64,000 bases of DNA from Pyronema omphalodes (taxonomy: Eukaryota > Ascomycota > Pezizomycetes > Pezizales > Pyronemataceae), in assembly GCA_024516155.1 (NCBI GenBank), contig JAJJXM010000049.1:248001-312000 (forward strand), written 5' to 3'. Shown one piece after another: positions 11,553-23,622 of this stretch (its first letter is position 1; each line of letters starts with the position of its first letter). The notes under the pieces were generated by a model that made no database searches, had not been told where the DNA came from, and worked only from the letters and a program-made list of their open reading frames with translations. Position numbers and translations under genes: made by a program.

Positions 11553-12335
11553 TGTTTCTAAATTTCGCGGGGGGGTGATTCTAATTTAAAGTCAGTGGTT
11601 GAACTTGGTACCTAAGGTTGGTTGAAGGGTAAAGGGTCGAGGTAAACGGTCGGTGGTTATTCTTAGCAAATGGGGGGGGGGGGGGGGGGGGGGGGTATCA
11701 GATGGGAAGCGGGTAGTATAAGACCAAACAGAGCGATGAGACGGGTTGACGGGAAGGAAGCTCTGTGGGAAGTATTTTGCGGAACGTTGGTAAGGAACTC
11801 TTCGGCGGCTTCAAGGTTTCTTCTTTAAGAGAGGATTTTGGGTGGAAATTTGTAAGCCGGGGACTTACATGGAGTAAATGAAGCTTTCTGGGTCGAGCTG
11901 TGGTGTTCAGGCGGGGTTGAAGATACGGATGCGGTGATGAACTCGGTCGGAACTATACCCCGGCGCCGTTCGGCCTTCGGTCGCGGCGGCAACGAGATTT
12001 TTTAGTGTGGAATGATATCATTCCACGCGGTGTCATGTTACCCGGGATTCGGGATTGCGACATGCGGGGATTGTGTAGCAAACTCCGCACGCTGTGATGA
12101 TGAAGTTTCTACGAGCGCAATTGTTATACGATGAGTTTAATGCTACTCGTGTTTATAAATATAGATAATGGGTACTTGACACTCGCGAGTGAAGCAAAGG
12201 TATAAGCGGTCGCAAGCGGACCAGGTGGGAGAGACATGGGGCTTTCAAAAAGTTCTATATGGATTATGGATATCATTCCAACTCTAAGACAACACCTTCG
12301 TTACATAAGACCATCAATTACAAGAGAAAGTACAT
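11553..12335. other. Promoter region between the two thioredoxin genes
   Basis: Both thioredoxin genes read leftward, so this holds the promoter of the mitochondrial-type gene and the 3' flank of the second. A pure G run of about 23 bases lies near 11672-11694 on the plus strand. No further gene seen. Confidence 0.5.
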
Positions 12336-13370
12336 TTAGTTCTTGTGGGTGGAGACGGCAGTCTGTTTGTGAAAGAAGTATTAGCCCTGATCTTTTCCAT
12401 CTGGCGGGGTACAAGCGAGCGAGGGATCGAGCAAGCTGTAACAATTCCAGCCTGATCTCAATCTCTCAAACCCATCCAGCACGCCCTCAAGCCCGCGAAC
12501 CCAAGAGCTCAACCCCCGTACAAAAAGCAGAAAAGAATCAACTTACAGTAACAGCCTTGATGTTAGCACCAACAACCTCAGCAACCTTCTCACCTCCCTT
12601 GAAGAAGTAGAAAGTAGGCATAGCACGAACACCGAGTTCCTGGGCGACATCAGGAACCTCATCAACATCGACCTTGTAGAAAGCGACATCGGGCTCCTCC
12701 TTGGCGAGAGCCTCAATCTTGGGGGCGACCTGCTTGCAGGGTCCTATGAATAATGGTCAGAAAATGTGGTTCTACAAGATGTGACAAGATCGCAGGTTTC
12801 GCGCAGATGATAGCAACGCAGGCGGAGTGGGCAAAGCAAGCGAAGCGACCGAAGCGAGTTCAACCTGTTCGACCTGTTCGACCTGTGGAGCCCGTGAAAC
12901 CTGTGAACGGGCTCAAGAAGCATCGATAGCATCGCGGGGCATCGCGAAGCCTTACTTCGCATCTCCAAGGCATCAGAGTAAGCGGGCGGGGCAAGAAGTG
13001 ACCACCCGTTTCCCGATGACGCAACCAGTGCACACCTTCAGAAACAAACAAAAAAAAAAACGGTTCATAACATCAAAGAAACAGAGAAAACATACCACAC
13101 CAAGTAGCGTGCATGTCAAGGACGACAAGCTTGTCCTGGGCGATAGCAGCGGCGAACTCGGCCTTGCTGTTGTAGGTTATCATTATCAGCATCTGTATCT
13201 GTATCTCATCTCATAACTCGCGCCTCTCCCCCACCAGCAAGAGCAAGAGCAAGAGCAAGCAAGCAAGCTGCTGCTCAAAGATCGTAGCGAGGAGAGGAGC
13301 TAAAAACCCCCCCGCCAGCTCAAGATAGAAAAAAAAAAACATCGACATACTTAGCGATAACAGCAACCAT
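12336..13370 (-). CDS. Cytosolic thioredoxin
   Basis: Four exons on the minus strand: 13370-13351, 13166-13096, 12743-12547 and 12362-12336, giving 104 residues, the normal length of a single-domain thioredoxin. It starts MVAVIANKAEF without a targeting sequence. The active site WCGPCK is at residues 29-34, the AMPTF cis-proline motif follows at 71-75, and the protein ends in a short helix. All three introns fall at the same codon and phase as in the neighbouring thioredoxin gene (after an Asn codon, within the Gly of WCG, and after GANIKAV plus one codon), pointing to tandem duplication. The middle intron, 352 bp, is long and carries short GC-rich tandem words. Expected role: thiol reduction in cytosol and nucleus. 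Confidence 0.92.
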
Positions 13371-14222
13371 TTTATCTATTAATGATTTTTGTCTTCGGGT
13401 TTTGATTTTCCGTAGCGGTGTAGTGGATAAGTTTTGAGCGGTGGTTGAGTAGTTTGTTGTAGTGAGTAGTTGTTGCGGTTTTGGAATGTAGTGAGTGAGT
13501 GTTAAGGCGGGGTCGAGTTGGGATGGGATGGGTTGGGATGGGATGGGTTGGGTTGTGATGGCACACTACCATACGCCCCGGGTGTGGTTTCGTAATTATC
13601 CTCTATCCAAACTAACCTAAACTTGTGCTGGTTCATCGGCTGTGTTTAGTGTTGCTGAGTAAAAATGGGGGCTTCTGGAACCCTCGTTCGGGTGGCATGG
13701 CATGGCATGGCTTCAACGGGAGCCTCCGTGAAACATTGAGCCATCGAGCCATCGAGCCACCAAGCAAGCTGCCATCGAGCTATGTCTATGTCTGCTGCCA
13801 CCGCTATGGCTATGCTATGCCATGCTATCCTATTCTCTACTGTGAATCATGCCACCGTGCCACCGTGACATATGACATTATTACATAACCATCATCCAAG
13901 AAACCCCCGAAACTTCAAGTCACTTCTAAAAACACCATCCATCCAGAAGAGTGAAACGAAATTACAAAGCCTAACGCAAGCGCCATAGAATCCCGGTTGT
14001 TACCATAGTAATAGCATTGATACAGTACAGTAGCAAGGAACCCCCCTCCCTCCCCTTCTGGCTCAAGCGAGAATTGGAATTGAAAGTCAGTCTTGCCACC
14101 GATGATGCAATGGGTGAGTTTAGCCTTTCACAGTCTTCAGTCTTCACAGTCTTCACAGTCTTCGCGAAATGTAACTTTCTAAAGCTATGGAAACAACCCA
14201 TCAAAACCAAAACTCCACGAAG

Positions 14223-14255
<33 letters not shown>

Positions 14256-15154
14256 ACAGTAGAAAAACGTCAACTCAAGATATATCCCCGCTAATCCTTC
14301 ACCTCCCACCTCCCATGTCCGGCGAAACAAAAAAAGAAACCCCCCATCATATTAATTCCTCCCCCCCCCTCCCCCGCATCCCCGCCGTATATAGCAGCTG
14401 ATCAACAAAAAAAAAAAAAAACAGTAGTTGAGATTAAAGAATTGTATTCTTGAAATAACCTTAATTCAAAGTCAAAAACAAACTCGGAAGTAACAAAATC
14501 ACGAGTAAGAACCAATAAGAACCAGTAAGAACTAAATTTCATTCCCCATTTTCACTTCCTACAAAAACAAAGAAACAAAAAAACTTGCAAAAGAAAATAA
14601 ATCTCTTAATATCAAAAATCTCTTTATATATCGCAAAAAAACACAGGCACTATATAAAAAATATAAAATATAATATATATAATATATATCTGTAAACAAC
14701 AAAAAAAAAACGCAAACCACCATCCGTAAAAATCACAAAAGCATAGCGAAAACATAAACGCATAAAAATCACAAACGCATAGCAAAAACATAAACATAAA
14801 ACGCACCAGCTAACACACTCCATCGAAAAAAAAAGATAAAAAAAAGCAGATAAAAAGTATAAATTCGCAACAAAACAATTCGCACCACGCACCCCGTAAC
14901 CCATAACCGTTAAAAAACAATAAAAAGGAAAACAACAGGATAAGAAGATTCGTTAAATCGGCAGAAAAAAAAGGAAAAGAAAAGATAAAAGGAAAGGAAA
15001 GAGATAGTAAAAAACAGGCTAAAATCCTCATAACATGCTGCATTTGGGGGAAAAAAAAGAAGCAAAAAGCAAAAACAAGACAAAGGAAATAGTAACAAGA
15101 AATGCTCTTTAGATATTGCTCCTCAAAAGACAATCTCTCCGCCACAAATCACCA
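13371..15154. other. Intergenic: thioredoxin promoter plus AT-rich, poly-A-rich spacer
   Basis: GGGATGGGTT tandem words lie at 13515-13560, within the likely thioredoxin promoter. A run of about 30 A lies at 14223-14255. From 14400 to 15150 the plus strand is very A-rich, giving false Phe-rich ORFs on the other strand. No gene supported. Confidence 0.5.
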
Positions 15155-17986
15155 TTAAGATCTCTCGCGAGTGTTTTGGTGTTCTAGATTTGTTTCCGAT
15201 TCCACAGTCCGGAAATAAGAAGGCTGCTGATCATAATTCTGATGATGATTCGGGTGTTCCAAAGGAGTGGTGAAGGGTTCGTTTGTAGTATTCATAGTGC
15301 CCACAGTTTCCGATCGTTTAAAACCATTGGGACCCAGATACTCTAGCGGTGTCTGGAAGGAGTCAGGAAGAATCGTACTCTGTGTAGTGGTGCGAGTATA
15401 AGAATGCGCAGGATGCTCTAACGGGGTAGAAAAAGGTTGATTTGTCGTATCCACTGTTTCCGTGCGTTTAAACGCCGGCTGTTCTGTCGGGGTATCAAAG
15501 TCGTAATTATCCGGTTCATTAACAATCTCCCTGGCTCTGTGGTTGTCATGATGTACCGAGTTAAGATCGGGAGGAGATTCGTCGGGTAATTGATGATGAT
15601 GGACCGAGTCGATGTTTGCAGTCGGGGAAGATTCGCCGGGTAGTTCATCCAGTGTTGCCTCTCTTGACATAGCCCGTTGAGCATCCTCCATTTTTACTTT
15701 TCTTTCCATACCCTCTCTCCACATATCCCTTTCTCTTTCCCGTTCATCTTCATCATCTTCTTCATCCGCCATGATATCGTCTTCAGAATCATCGAGATCT
15801 AGTCGTGCGCCTCCTTCTTCTGTATCTTCATGTTTCTCGATATCGACACCAGAGAAATAGTCATCATCCGCAACCATTGCTTCATGGTCTTCCATTTCTC
15901 TAAATCGTTTTCGCAGGGAAGAAGCAGAAGTACGTAGCGGGGAGATTTGTTGAACTGATAAACGACTATTGAGACGACCGGAAAGCCAGCTACCTTCACT
16001 ATCGATACTAGCAAGGGAGGTACTCATGATTGATCTAGCGCCGCCATGATCTGGAGAAGCAGCCCCGGAGGTGCGGATAGGAACTGGAGAGTATCGTGAT
16101 TCTCTTGAATCTCTACCTTCTCGCAATTCCCTTAGTTCTCTAACCTCCCTAGTCTCCCTACTCTCAGGTCGATCATCAAGCGGGGAGTATCTAGCATATG
16201 TCCCGTTTGCGTTCCTTAAACCCGCGGATAAGTTACTTTTCGAGCTGCCGTTGGCATGATGATAAGGCTGCACTTGATACGGTACTTCATCTCGGAGCTC
16301 ATCATGAAATTCGTCAAAGTCTTCACTGTACCGAATGGTGGATAGGTAGTCTTTATCTTCGTGAACCTTTCCTGTGGCCAGGGCATTCATGGCTAAGACG
16401 ACTTCTTTCGCGATATGGGTTCCGGGGGTTTGACCTGGACGGTGATGGAAATCTTGAACTGCTAGATGATGCGGATTCGGGCGAGGGAAAGGCGCGCGGA
16501 GGTCATCGGGTGCGTCATCGGGATCAGAGGGGGTGCGCGGTGCTTCGCTTATTTGCTGGTGTGGGGTATGAGATTGTCGGGGCTCGATATTGCGCTCATG
16601 GTCTTCACCCTCGGAGTCGGTAAGTAAAGTCGAGTGGTTTGCCCTAATTTGACTTCCACTAGATCTTCTACTTCCTCTTGACTGCTCTTTCTTGATCCTC
16701 GCCGAAGTTGCTCTCTTGATGAAGGAAGTCCAGGGATTTTGTTTCTGTCTTTCCGGAGAAGCTTCATCTACCACTACTTCGGGAATCGGTTCAGGTGGGG
16801 GTGTCATAGGTTGTCTTCCGTAGTTTTCAAGACTTTGCGGGGTTTCTACTCGAGCGAATTCCGAAGCCCTTTCATCCCTTCGTCGTGCAACAGATAATTC
16901 TGAGTTACTGTCATTAAACCAGGACAACGGAGTTTGTGTTCCATCCATTGCGTAACCAATTCTATCTCTCTCCCTCTCCTGCGCTTGTGCCGAGCTTTCG
17001 GGCTGGTTGTAATCAAGATGTCGGTGTTGCTGGAATGCTGGATTGGGATCAAACGTAATTTTCTGCTCATGGTGCTGATCATGGTGCTGGTATTGTCCCT
17101 CTGCAGTATCTTTCTCATGCTGAATTCTCTGTCGCTCATCATACTCCCTCTGCTTCCGTTCTCTCCTTCTCTGATCACGCTCCATAGCTTCCCGGAGACC
17201 CTTGGCGTCCAACTCATCCGCCAAATCATCTACTCTCCTCCGATGATCTCCAAGGTTTTCGACACTGGTTAATGGACCAGATTTATACCTCGAATTCTCA
17301 GGATTCCGGGAATTAGTTCTCCTGGATGTCGTTCTTGACGGTATTAAGCTCGGTCCACCTTGGAATTGATACCGGTCGGAAGTCGGTGATGTTTCATCTT
17401 CATAGTGTAGCGTAGGATAAGCCAGAAGTAAGTCCAGTGGTTTTATTTTATAAGCCCGAGAAGAAATATTACTCTCAATACTTGATCGAGGTATACTAGA
17501 GCTTGACGTCATCGGTCTATTGTCAGGTCCATAGCGACGGGAAGCTCGAGAGCTATGACGGCCGAGATGAGTTTCATAAGCAGAAGGCGGCTGAACTTTT
17601 CTATCCTTCCTTTTACTGAGGCGACGAATCAGAGAAGATTGTTTATGTGGTCTATGTGACGAATCCGAGCTATTATGATCTCTTCCGACATCAGCATGTA
17701 GATGATTTGCATGGTAATCATAATCCATCATATGGACATCCTCATGCTGTTCCAACGGAGGTTCCAAAACTAAATCAGAAGTAATCTCAGGAGCAAACTC
17801 TCTTTCCTTTATGCCATTTCTTCGACTGGAATTTCGTTTTAGGAAGCTCTTAGCCCGGGAAGGAATTGATCGGACAATCCGTGATGATCGAACAGAGTGA
17901 ATAGATGCCGCGTCAATGTCTATTGCAGGTCGCTTTTCTTCGGCGGTTGTAGACCGCTTTCGACGTTTAAATGGCCATAGTCCCAT
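15155..17986 (-). CDS. 943-residue conserved-looking fungal protein, function unknown
   Basis: A single uninterrupted frame of 943 codons starts at the ATG at 17984-17986 and ends at 15155. The N terminus, MGLWPFKRRKRSTT, is short and hydrophobic followed by a basic cluster; an N-terminal lipid anchor is possible, but position 6 is not the usual Ser. A charged segment (about residues 245-310, RRRERKQREYDERQR) should form a coiled coil. The only folded-looking stretch is about residues 515-575 (AKEVVLAMNALATGKVHEDK onward). An acidic segment follows (DDSEDDIMADEEDDEDE). The C terminus repeats an F-x-TPLE(H/Y) motif with RTETVDTTNQ or RSETVGTMNTTNE. I do not recognise a family. Confidence 0.8.
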   Translation of the reverse strand: MGLWPFKRRKRSTTAEEKRPAIDIDAASIHSVRSSRIVRSIPSRAKSFLKRNSSRRNGIKEREFAPEITSDLVLEPPLEQHEDVHMMDYDYHANHLHADVGRDHNSSDSSHRPHKQSSLIRRLSKRKDRKVQPPSAYETHLGRHSSRASRRYGPDNRPMTSSSSIPRSSIESNISSRAYKIKPLDLLLAYPTLHYEDETSPTSDRYQFQGGPSLIPSRTTSRRTNSRNPENSRYKSGPLTSVENLGDHRRRVDDLADELDAKGLREAMERDQRRRERKQREYDERQRIQHEKDTAEGQYQHHDQHHEQKITFDPNPAFQQHRHLDYNQPESSAQAQERERDRIGYAMDGTQTPLSWFNDSNSELSVARRRDERASEFARVETPQSLENYGRQPMTPPPEPIPEVVVDEASPERQKQNPWTSFIKRATSARIKKEQSRGSRRSSGSQIRANHSTLLTDSEGEDHERNIEPRQSHTPHQQISEAPRTPSDPDDAPDDLRAPFPRPNPHHLAVQDFHHRPGQTPGTHIAKEVVLAMNALATGKVHEDKDYLSTIRYSEDFDEFHDELRDEVPYQVQPYHHANGSSKSNLSAGLRNANGTYARYSPLDDRPESRETREVRELRELREGRDSRESRYSPVPIRTSGAASPDHGGARSIMSTSLASIDSEGSWLSGRLNSRLSVQQISPLRTSASSLRKRFREMEDHEAMVADDDYFSGVDIEKHEDTEEGGARLDLDDSEDDIMADEEDDEDERERERDMWREGMERKVKMEDAQRAMSREATLDELPGESSPTANIDSVHHHQLPDESPPDLNSVHHDNHRAREIVNEPDNYDFDTPTEQPAFKRTETVDTTNQPFSTPLEHPAHSYTRTTTQSTILPDSFQTPLEYLGPNGFKRSETVGTMNTTNEPFTTPLEHPNHHQNYDQQPSYFRTVESETNLEHQNTRERS

Positions 17987-19583
17987 TGCGCTTTCGCTGT
18001 GGAGACACCCACACCAGGAGGAAATTGTAGAGGGAATCGTGAAGAAGTGGTGATGTTGAAGCTGGTGTTGAGGTTAGGAATGTCGCTTAGGTTAGGACGA
18101 TTAGAGCTGTAGTTGAGACCGCCGTTGACGGTTAAAACATGTGACGAGGTACGAGATCGGCTACTCTAGCAGTTGGCGGTAGTTAGGTAGTTAGGTAGTA
18201 TGGTGCGATGTGATGTCTTTTTTTCTTTTGAGACCTGGAATGCGGAAGACGGGAAAGTTGAGGTGTCGGTCGGATAGTGTAGGATCGTGTAGGAATGTAG
18301 GTAGGAATTGGAGTTTGGAGTTGCAACGGTAACGAGCGTGGGTGTCAATCGTTGTCAGTCGACAGAGACGACAGAGACAGAAACAGGTGTGTAGGTGTAG
18401 GTAGGTGTGACTTGGTCGGTTAGATTGGATTGGATGATGACGGATCTGCCTTTTTCTCTTTTCTAATGGGCTGGGCACGTCCGTCGGCTTTTTCGTTTTC
18501 CTTTTGCGCAGGAACAGCTTTTTTTGTCCGGGTCGGTGTTTCACTTCGGGGGAAGGTTACAGTTACCAGTAGCTGGTAGCTAGTAGAGTAGGTGGGATGG
18601 CGGTGGGATGTGGGATGTGGGTTGCGTTGGGTTGGGTTGGTTTGGTTTGGGTTTGTGGGAATGGATGGGCTTCCGGGGTTGATGTTCGCACCACCAGCAC
18701 CACCGCTGCCACCAACTACCAACTACAGTACTAGAAGCAGGCCACCAGACAGGACTGTCGTTGTGACAAGTGCAAAGATGCAAGGTCCGGAGTGGGGAAG
18801 AGAGGCAGAGAGGGAGGGGGGAGGGGGGGGGGGGGGGGTGGTGGTGAATAGTCAAGACAGGACTGGACCTCGTCAGTCGTCGGTCGCAAGCAAAGCAAAA
18901 GCAATCAAGCAAGGTCTGTATGGTAAAACCCAGACACAGGGTTTGATTCAAAAAAAAGTGACAAGACGAGACGAGATCAATCAATCAATCAAACCTCCAG
19001 GTGGGTAGGTAAGGTATCACACACTTCCACCCAACGAAATTAAGCTACAAAGTGTATGTAAAGTGAAGATCAAAAAAACGTCGCAGAGAAAGAAGAAAAA
19101 AAGAAAAAAAACTTCTTAAAAAAGAAAAAGCTGGCAGAAATTTCGTTGCTTAAAATACAGGTTTTCCAAAGATCCAGGTTTCTTGCTGCTGCTGCTGCTT
19201 GCTTGCCCAAATTCACAAGGTTCTTTCTTCCTTCCTTCTCAGCTTCTCAGCTTCTTCGTCGTATGTATGTAGTCGTCGTCGTTGGCGTAGTTGGCGTAGT
19301 TGGCGTATGTAGTTGGCGTAGCTGGCCGCTGGCGTCGTCGTAGTCGGTGAAGATGTCACCAAGCTTCCTATGCTTGCAGCTAGTGAACGTCCGTGGGAAT
19401 TTTAGTGCACCTCCCGATCAACCATCATCGATGCCCGCTGTGGCGAAGGAACAACCTGGAAAGTGCCGTCTTTTCTGACAAGGATAAATTATGTCTTGGC
19501 AGTTAGCTAGGTGTCAGCCTGCCCTGCGCTGCCCAGTGCCATCCTGTAACTCTTTTCGCTGGCTTAAACTTCCACTGCTGCGT
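17987..19583. other. Promoter side of the 943-residue gene, low-complexity intergenic
   Basis: This contains G-rich and pyrimidine-rich low-complexity tracts, among them GGGTTGG words near 18625-18660 and a G run near 18815-18838. A GCGTAGTTG tandem lies at 19283-19322. No ORF here looks genuine. Confidence 0.45.
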
Positions 19584-19584
19584 A

Positions 19585-20548
19585 CTCGTGCCAAGGTGGC
19601 GCTAATGCACCACCCCCGGTCACTCGCATGCTCGTGAACCGTGGGCACTTCTACGAAGTGCCTCTCAGAGCTTTGCCCAGGGCAGAGCTGTGCCCAATTT
19701 ACTGTTTTTCCAGACATTACAGTACTTTTTACCCACGCCATCAATTGCAATTTGCTCAAAAATTATAAATATGAATAATATATATCTAAATTCAATATTC
19801 CAAGTGTTCACACGTGAATATCATGTTGTGGTGGGCCGTGGTGTTGGAATTTGTGTTGTGTGTTCGGGTTGACATTTTTCATGCTCGTGCGAGATCTCAA
19901 CAACCAATGAACCGATTGAGATAATTTTTGAACCGTTGGAATCGCACGCATTTATTTAGTCGAATAGATATTTTACATCATTTGCACATTGTTGTTGTTG
20001 CGGTTGATATAGATCAAATGATCATTGTTGGGTTAACAACGGCACCATTTTGCGTTGGCCGAGCACGAGCTTTGAGCAACATCGCGACGCAACTCAACAC
20101 CGCGCAAAATTCACATCGCGATGTCAACCAGGCAACAACAACAATCTGAAGATAACCTAAAATCTCTGTTTGACTAAATAAATATGCACGATTCTGACGG
20201 TTCAAAAATTATGTTCATCGGTTCATTGGTTGTTGAGATCTCGCATGGGCGTGAAAAATGACAATCCGAACACGCAACACAAATTACAACACCACGGCCC
20301 ACCACAACATGATATTAACTTGCGAACACCTGGAATATTAAATTTGGATATATATTATTCATATTTATAATTTTTGAGAAAATTGCAATTGATGGCGTGG
20401 GTAAAAAGTACTGTAATGTCTGGAAAAACAGTAAATTGGGCACAGCTCTGCCCTGGGCAAAGCTCTGAGAGGCACTTCGTAGAAGTGCCCACGGTTCACG
20501 AGCATGCGAGTGACCGGGGGTGGTGCATTAGCGCCACCTTGGCACGAG
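19585..20548. mobile_element. Palindromic (foldback/MITE-like) element flanked by TA
   Basis: The left arm (19585 to about 20010) and right arm (about 20120 to 20548) are inverted copies of each other over about 425 bp, nearly identical in the outer 200 bp. Both ends read CTCGTGCCAAGGTGGCGC inward, and TA lies directly outside each end (19583-19584 and 20549-20550). A TA target duplication is the hallmark of Tc1/mariner-type insertion. The spacer is about 110 bp and no transposase is encoded; matching ORFs in both arms are mirror images of the same DNA. It is therefore non-autonomous. A 15-bp match to its end occurs at 35485-35499. Confidence 0.85.
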
Positions 20549-20599
20549 TACATCCATCCATTGGCATCCATCATCCATCATCCAACGGCACTTAGCACG

Positions 20600-21880
20600 C
20601 TGGTCTGGCACCTGACAATTGACGCCCTCTCTCTATCGTCCCCGCTGCAACAACAACCGAGCTCCATACCTGGCTAGCGATACATAGCTGTAGCTGCAGC
20701 TGCGGGACGAGAAGCAGACCAGCAAATCGGCATCGAAAGAACGCGCGATGCGCTGGTGTTCAGAAATTTTTTTGTAGCCGTTGATGATTGGAGATGGTTT
20801 GGTCGAGTTAAAATGTGAACCGTCACCCGTGCTCTTGCTTGCAGATATGTCGTTGCGAGTTGCGAGTTGCGAGTTGGAGATATGGTGTTGCAGAGTGGAT
20901 TGTAGGTATGTATGTGTATGGCTGTCGGTAGGTATGTGTATGGCTGGCTGTAGGTATGTATGTATGTATGTATGTAGGTATGTATGGCTGGCTGGCTGTA
21001 GGTATATGTATGGCTGGCTGGCTGGCTGGCTGTAGGTAGGTAGGTATGTAGGTATGTCGTGGTATGTATGGTGTATGGTGTATGGTGAGTGCACTTACTT
21101 TTGAATGATTTGATGCTTGACGATTGACGATGCTTAATTGATGCCTGATTGATCAATTCCAAATCCCGATCATGATTACATAGAGGAACACCAGCTCCAT
21201 ACGTAAGTGGCTGTCTTTATGTGCAGCATATGTAGTTTTCGTAGTTTTCGTGGGAAATTCATCGTATGGTATGGTATGTTATGAAGTAATGTATGAAGCA
21301 AAATGTAGCATATGCTGTCCTCCAACGGTCCGGTCCGGTCCGGTCCGTGATCGTTGGGTGGATGGGTGGATGGGTGGTCCAGAATCTAACCAGATTTACA
21401 TATCAGGTCTCGTGAAGTGGATGCATATCAGGTCTCGTGAAGTGAATGCATATGATTGTGTATGGTGTATGGTGTATAGCGGTTGGCAGTTGAGCTGGTT
21501 CGTTGTTCTAATTCCTCTATTCCGATAATTTTTCGTATGGATATGATTGTTGCTGCTATGTATGTAAGTATGCGTATGTACAGATGGATGGATGGATGGA
21601 TGGATGGATGGATGGATGGATGGATGGATGGATGGATAGACATATAACTCTTGCATTTCGTCAGTATGGGATCAGTAATTAGCTCTTAACCAGTCGGTCG
21701 TCAGTCAATCATTCAGTCATTCAGTCCTCATTCATTTAGCCATTCGTTCAGTCATTCGTCAGTCAGTCGTCAGTCAGTCGTCAGTCAACTATCCTAATTC
21801 TCTCTCTCGTTGTAGTTGTAGTTGTACATAGTAAAAAATTCGAACGCGGTGGTTAATATCGCAGCCCTGGCTGGTGGTCG
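20600..21880. repeat. Microsatellite-rich spacer (TATG, GGCT, GGAT)
   Basis: Mixed TATG/TAGG and GGCT tandems lie at 20890-21085 and a (GGAT)n run of about 13 units at 21583-21638. CAGT/CGTCAGT words follow at 21690-21790. No gene is supported. Confidence 0.75.
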
Positions 21881-21929
21881 TGGTGTGAAAAAATGCTCCT
21901 GGTCAGACGAAGGATGAGCTGACACTTGG

Positions 21930-22100
21930 GGAGACAAGAGAGACAGAAAGATGGAGATGGAGAATGTTGTGAGTGATATTCGATAACGAGCAAACATTCC
22001 ATCCACAGAACAAACATAACGAGGGGATGTACGCTAAGGCAACATCCACCTCCACAAGCAGTCACAGCACAGAGCACGACTTGACAGGCACTCTTCAACA
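21930..22100 (+). repeat. MITE-like repeat family A/B, copy A
   Basis: This shares GAGGGGATGT-CGCTAAGGCAACAT and the preceding AAAGATGGAG-TGGAGA block, in order and at similar spacing, with 25205-25375. GGAGATGGAG at the left and CCACCTCCAC at the right give a weak inverted pairing. Edges are uncertain. Confidence 0.55.
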
Positions 22101-22107
22101 TGGTGCT

Positions 22108-22210
22108 GGTGCTGCTGCTGCTGCTCGTGATTCTGCTGTTGCTCGTGGTTGTGTTGCTGGTTGTGTTGCTGGTGGTGCTGCTGCTGGTGGTGCTGCTGGT
22201 GGTGCTACTG
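22108..22210 (+). repeat. Trinucleotide-rich stretch (GCTGGT/GCTGCT)
   Basis: A run of GCTGCTG, GTTGCTG and GGTGCTG triplets that translates to Ala/Gly-rich sequence. No coding context on either side; treated as a simple repeat. Confidence 0.6.
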
Positions 22211-22337
22211 GAATGTATAGGGATGCATATGAGTATCCCTACATATCTCTACATATGTAACAGTATATGATGAAAGTTTCTAAATAAAAGATTCCAATAC
22301 AACAGCACATACGCACCTATGCTTATGTATACATATA

Positions 22338-22381
22338 TGCATAACCCAACCCAACCCAACCCAACCCAACCCAACCCAACC
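22338..22381. repeat. (CCCAA)n microsatellite
   Basis: About 8 perfect tandem pentamers. Confidence 0.9.
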
Positions 22382-23423
22382 AGCGATTACCCATGTATCC
22401 CTATCATCTACATATCATTTTCCTGGCGATGCGTGGCGATGCGTGGCCTTGTAGAGTACCTAGCACCATAGCATGACCACCATAGACGCCGTGCTAGTTA
22501 CCGACTGTATCTGTATGTACATATGAATGGCACCAGAGTCCAGGGTCCAGGGTCCAGGGTTCTGGGCTATGAATGAATATTATTTTCCTTGTCGTCATGG
22601 AGGTATGGGTATGCATGTAACTAAAACTACTGCTGCTGACTGCTTACTGGATTGTATAATTACATAGACGTGTACGGACATAGATATATGTATATAGGTA
22701 TATCAAACTACTTACATAGACAATGTCCTTATTACTTACATATGATATAACTTATGTACATACACAGACAATGTACTTACCTGTACTTACCTGTACTTAC
22801 TACCTCCATACTTCTAACAACAACAACAACTACCACTACCGATTTTATGGCGATATTATGGTGCTACATATGGGTATGTTTAGTATGCTGAAAGACCAAA
22901 AACTTTGGCTTGATAATATAGTGGTATTCCAGCGGATATGATATGCTATGTATATATCTCCGAGCCTATAATCGAAGGCCTCAAAAAAAAAAACTCCACA
23001 TTGAACTTCATCCATTTCATTCTATTTCATTTCATTTCATAGACGTAACTTACACACCGCACGCCGCACCCCACACACCGCACAAGGCGAGCAAGGCGAA
23101 CGAAACGAGGCTGTGTTTATTATTCCAATTCACTTCACTTCACTTCACTTCATTTTACACATCCAAAGTGAAATCCACAAAACAAACGTTTCTGCCTATG
23201 CATCTGCATAAACGGTATGTAGAAATGAACCATGAGTGTATAAATACGGTGGTATCTGGCCGGGGCTTCCATAAAACTGTAATCAAATTCTGGCTGTAGG
23301 GGAGGTTGTACAGGAAGATTTTTAAATGGTTTATAGATATGATCGTTCCATGGATTACATGGCTTCTATGGATTCCATGGCTTCTATGGCTTCTATGGCT
23401 TCTATATAGGGCTTTTGGAACTT

Positions 23424-23500
23424 AGGAATTATATATCTGGGAATTATATATCTGGGAATTATATATCTGGGAATTATATATCTGGGAACTATATATCCAG
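23424..23500. repeat. 15-bp minisatellite (GGAATTATATATCTG)n
   Basis: About 5 copies, the last with substitutions. The unit contains the palindrome ATATAT. Confidence 0.85.
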
Positions 23501-23562
23501 GAACCAAAACCCAAGCACTCGCTTAATAGATACCAGCTGCCAGCTGCCAGCTGCCAGGGCCA

Positions 23563-23622
23563 TGTACCTACATACATACATACATACATACATACATACA
23601 TACATACATACATACATACATA
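23563..23622. repeat. (CATA)n microsatellite
   Basis: About 14 tandem CATA units. Confidence 0.9.

Noticed and set aside
19514..19759. ORF encoding a KLQLMAWVKSTVMSGKTVNW-type peptide, also present at 20374-20595 on the other strand
   Set aside because: Both are the same transposon arm read inward; no known protein, and the mirror image explains the match.
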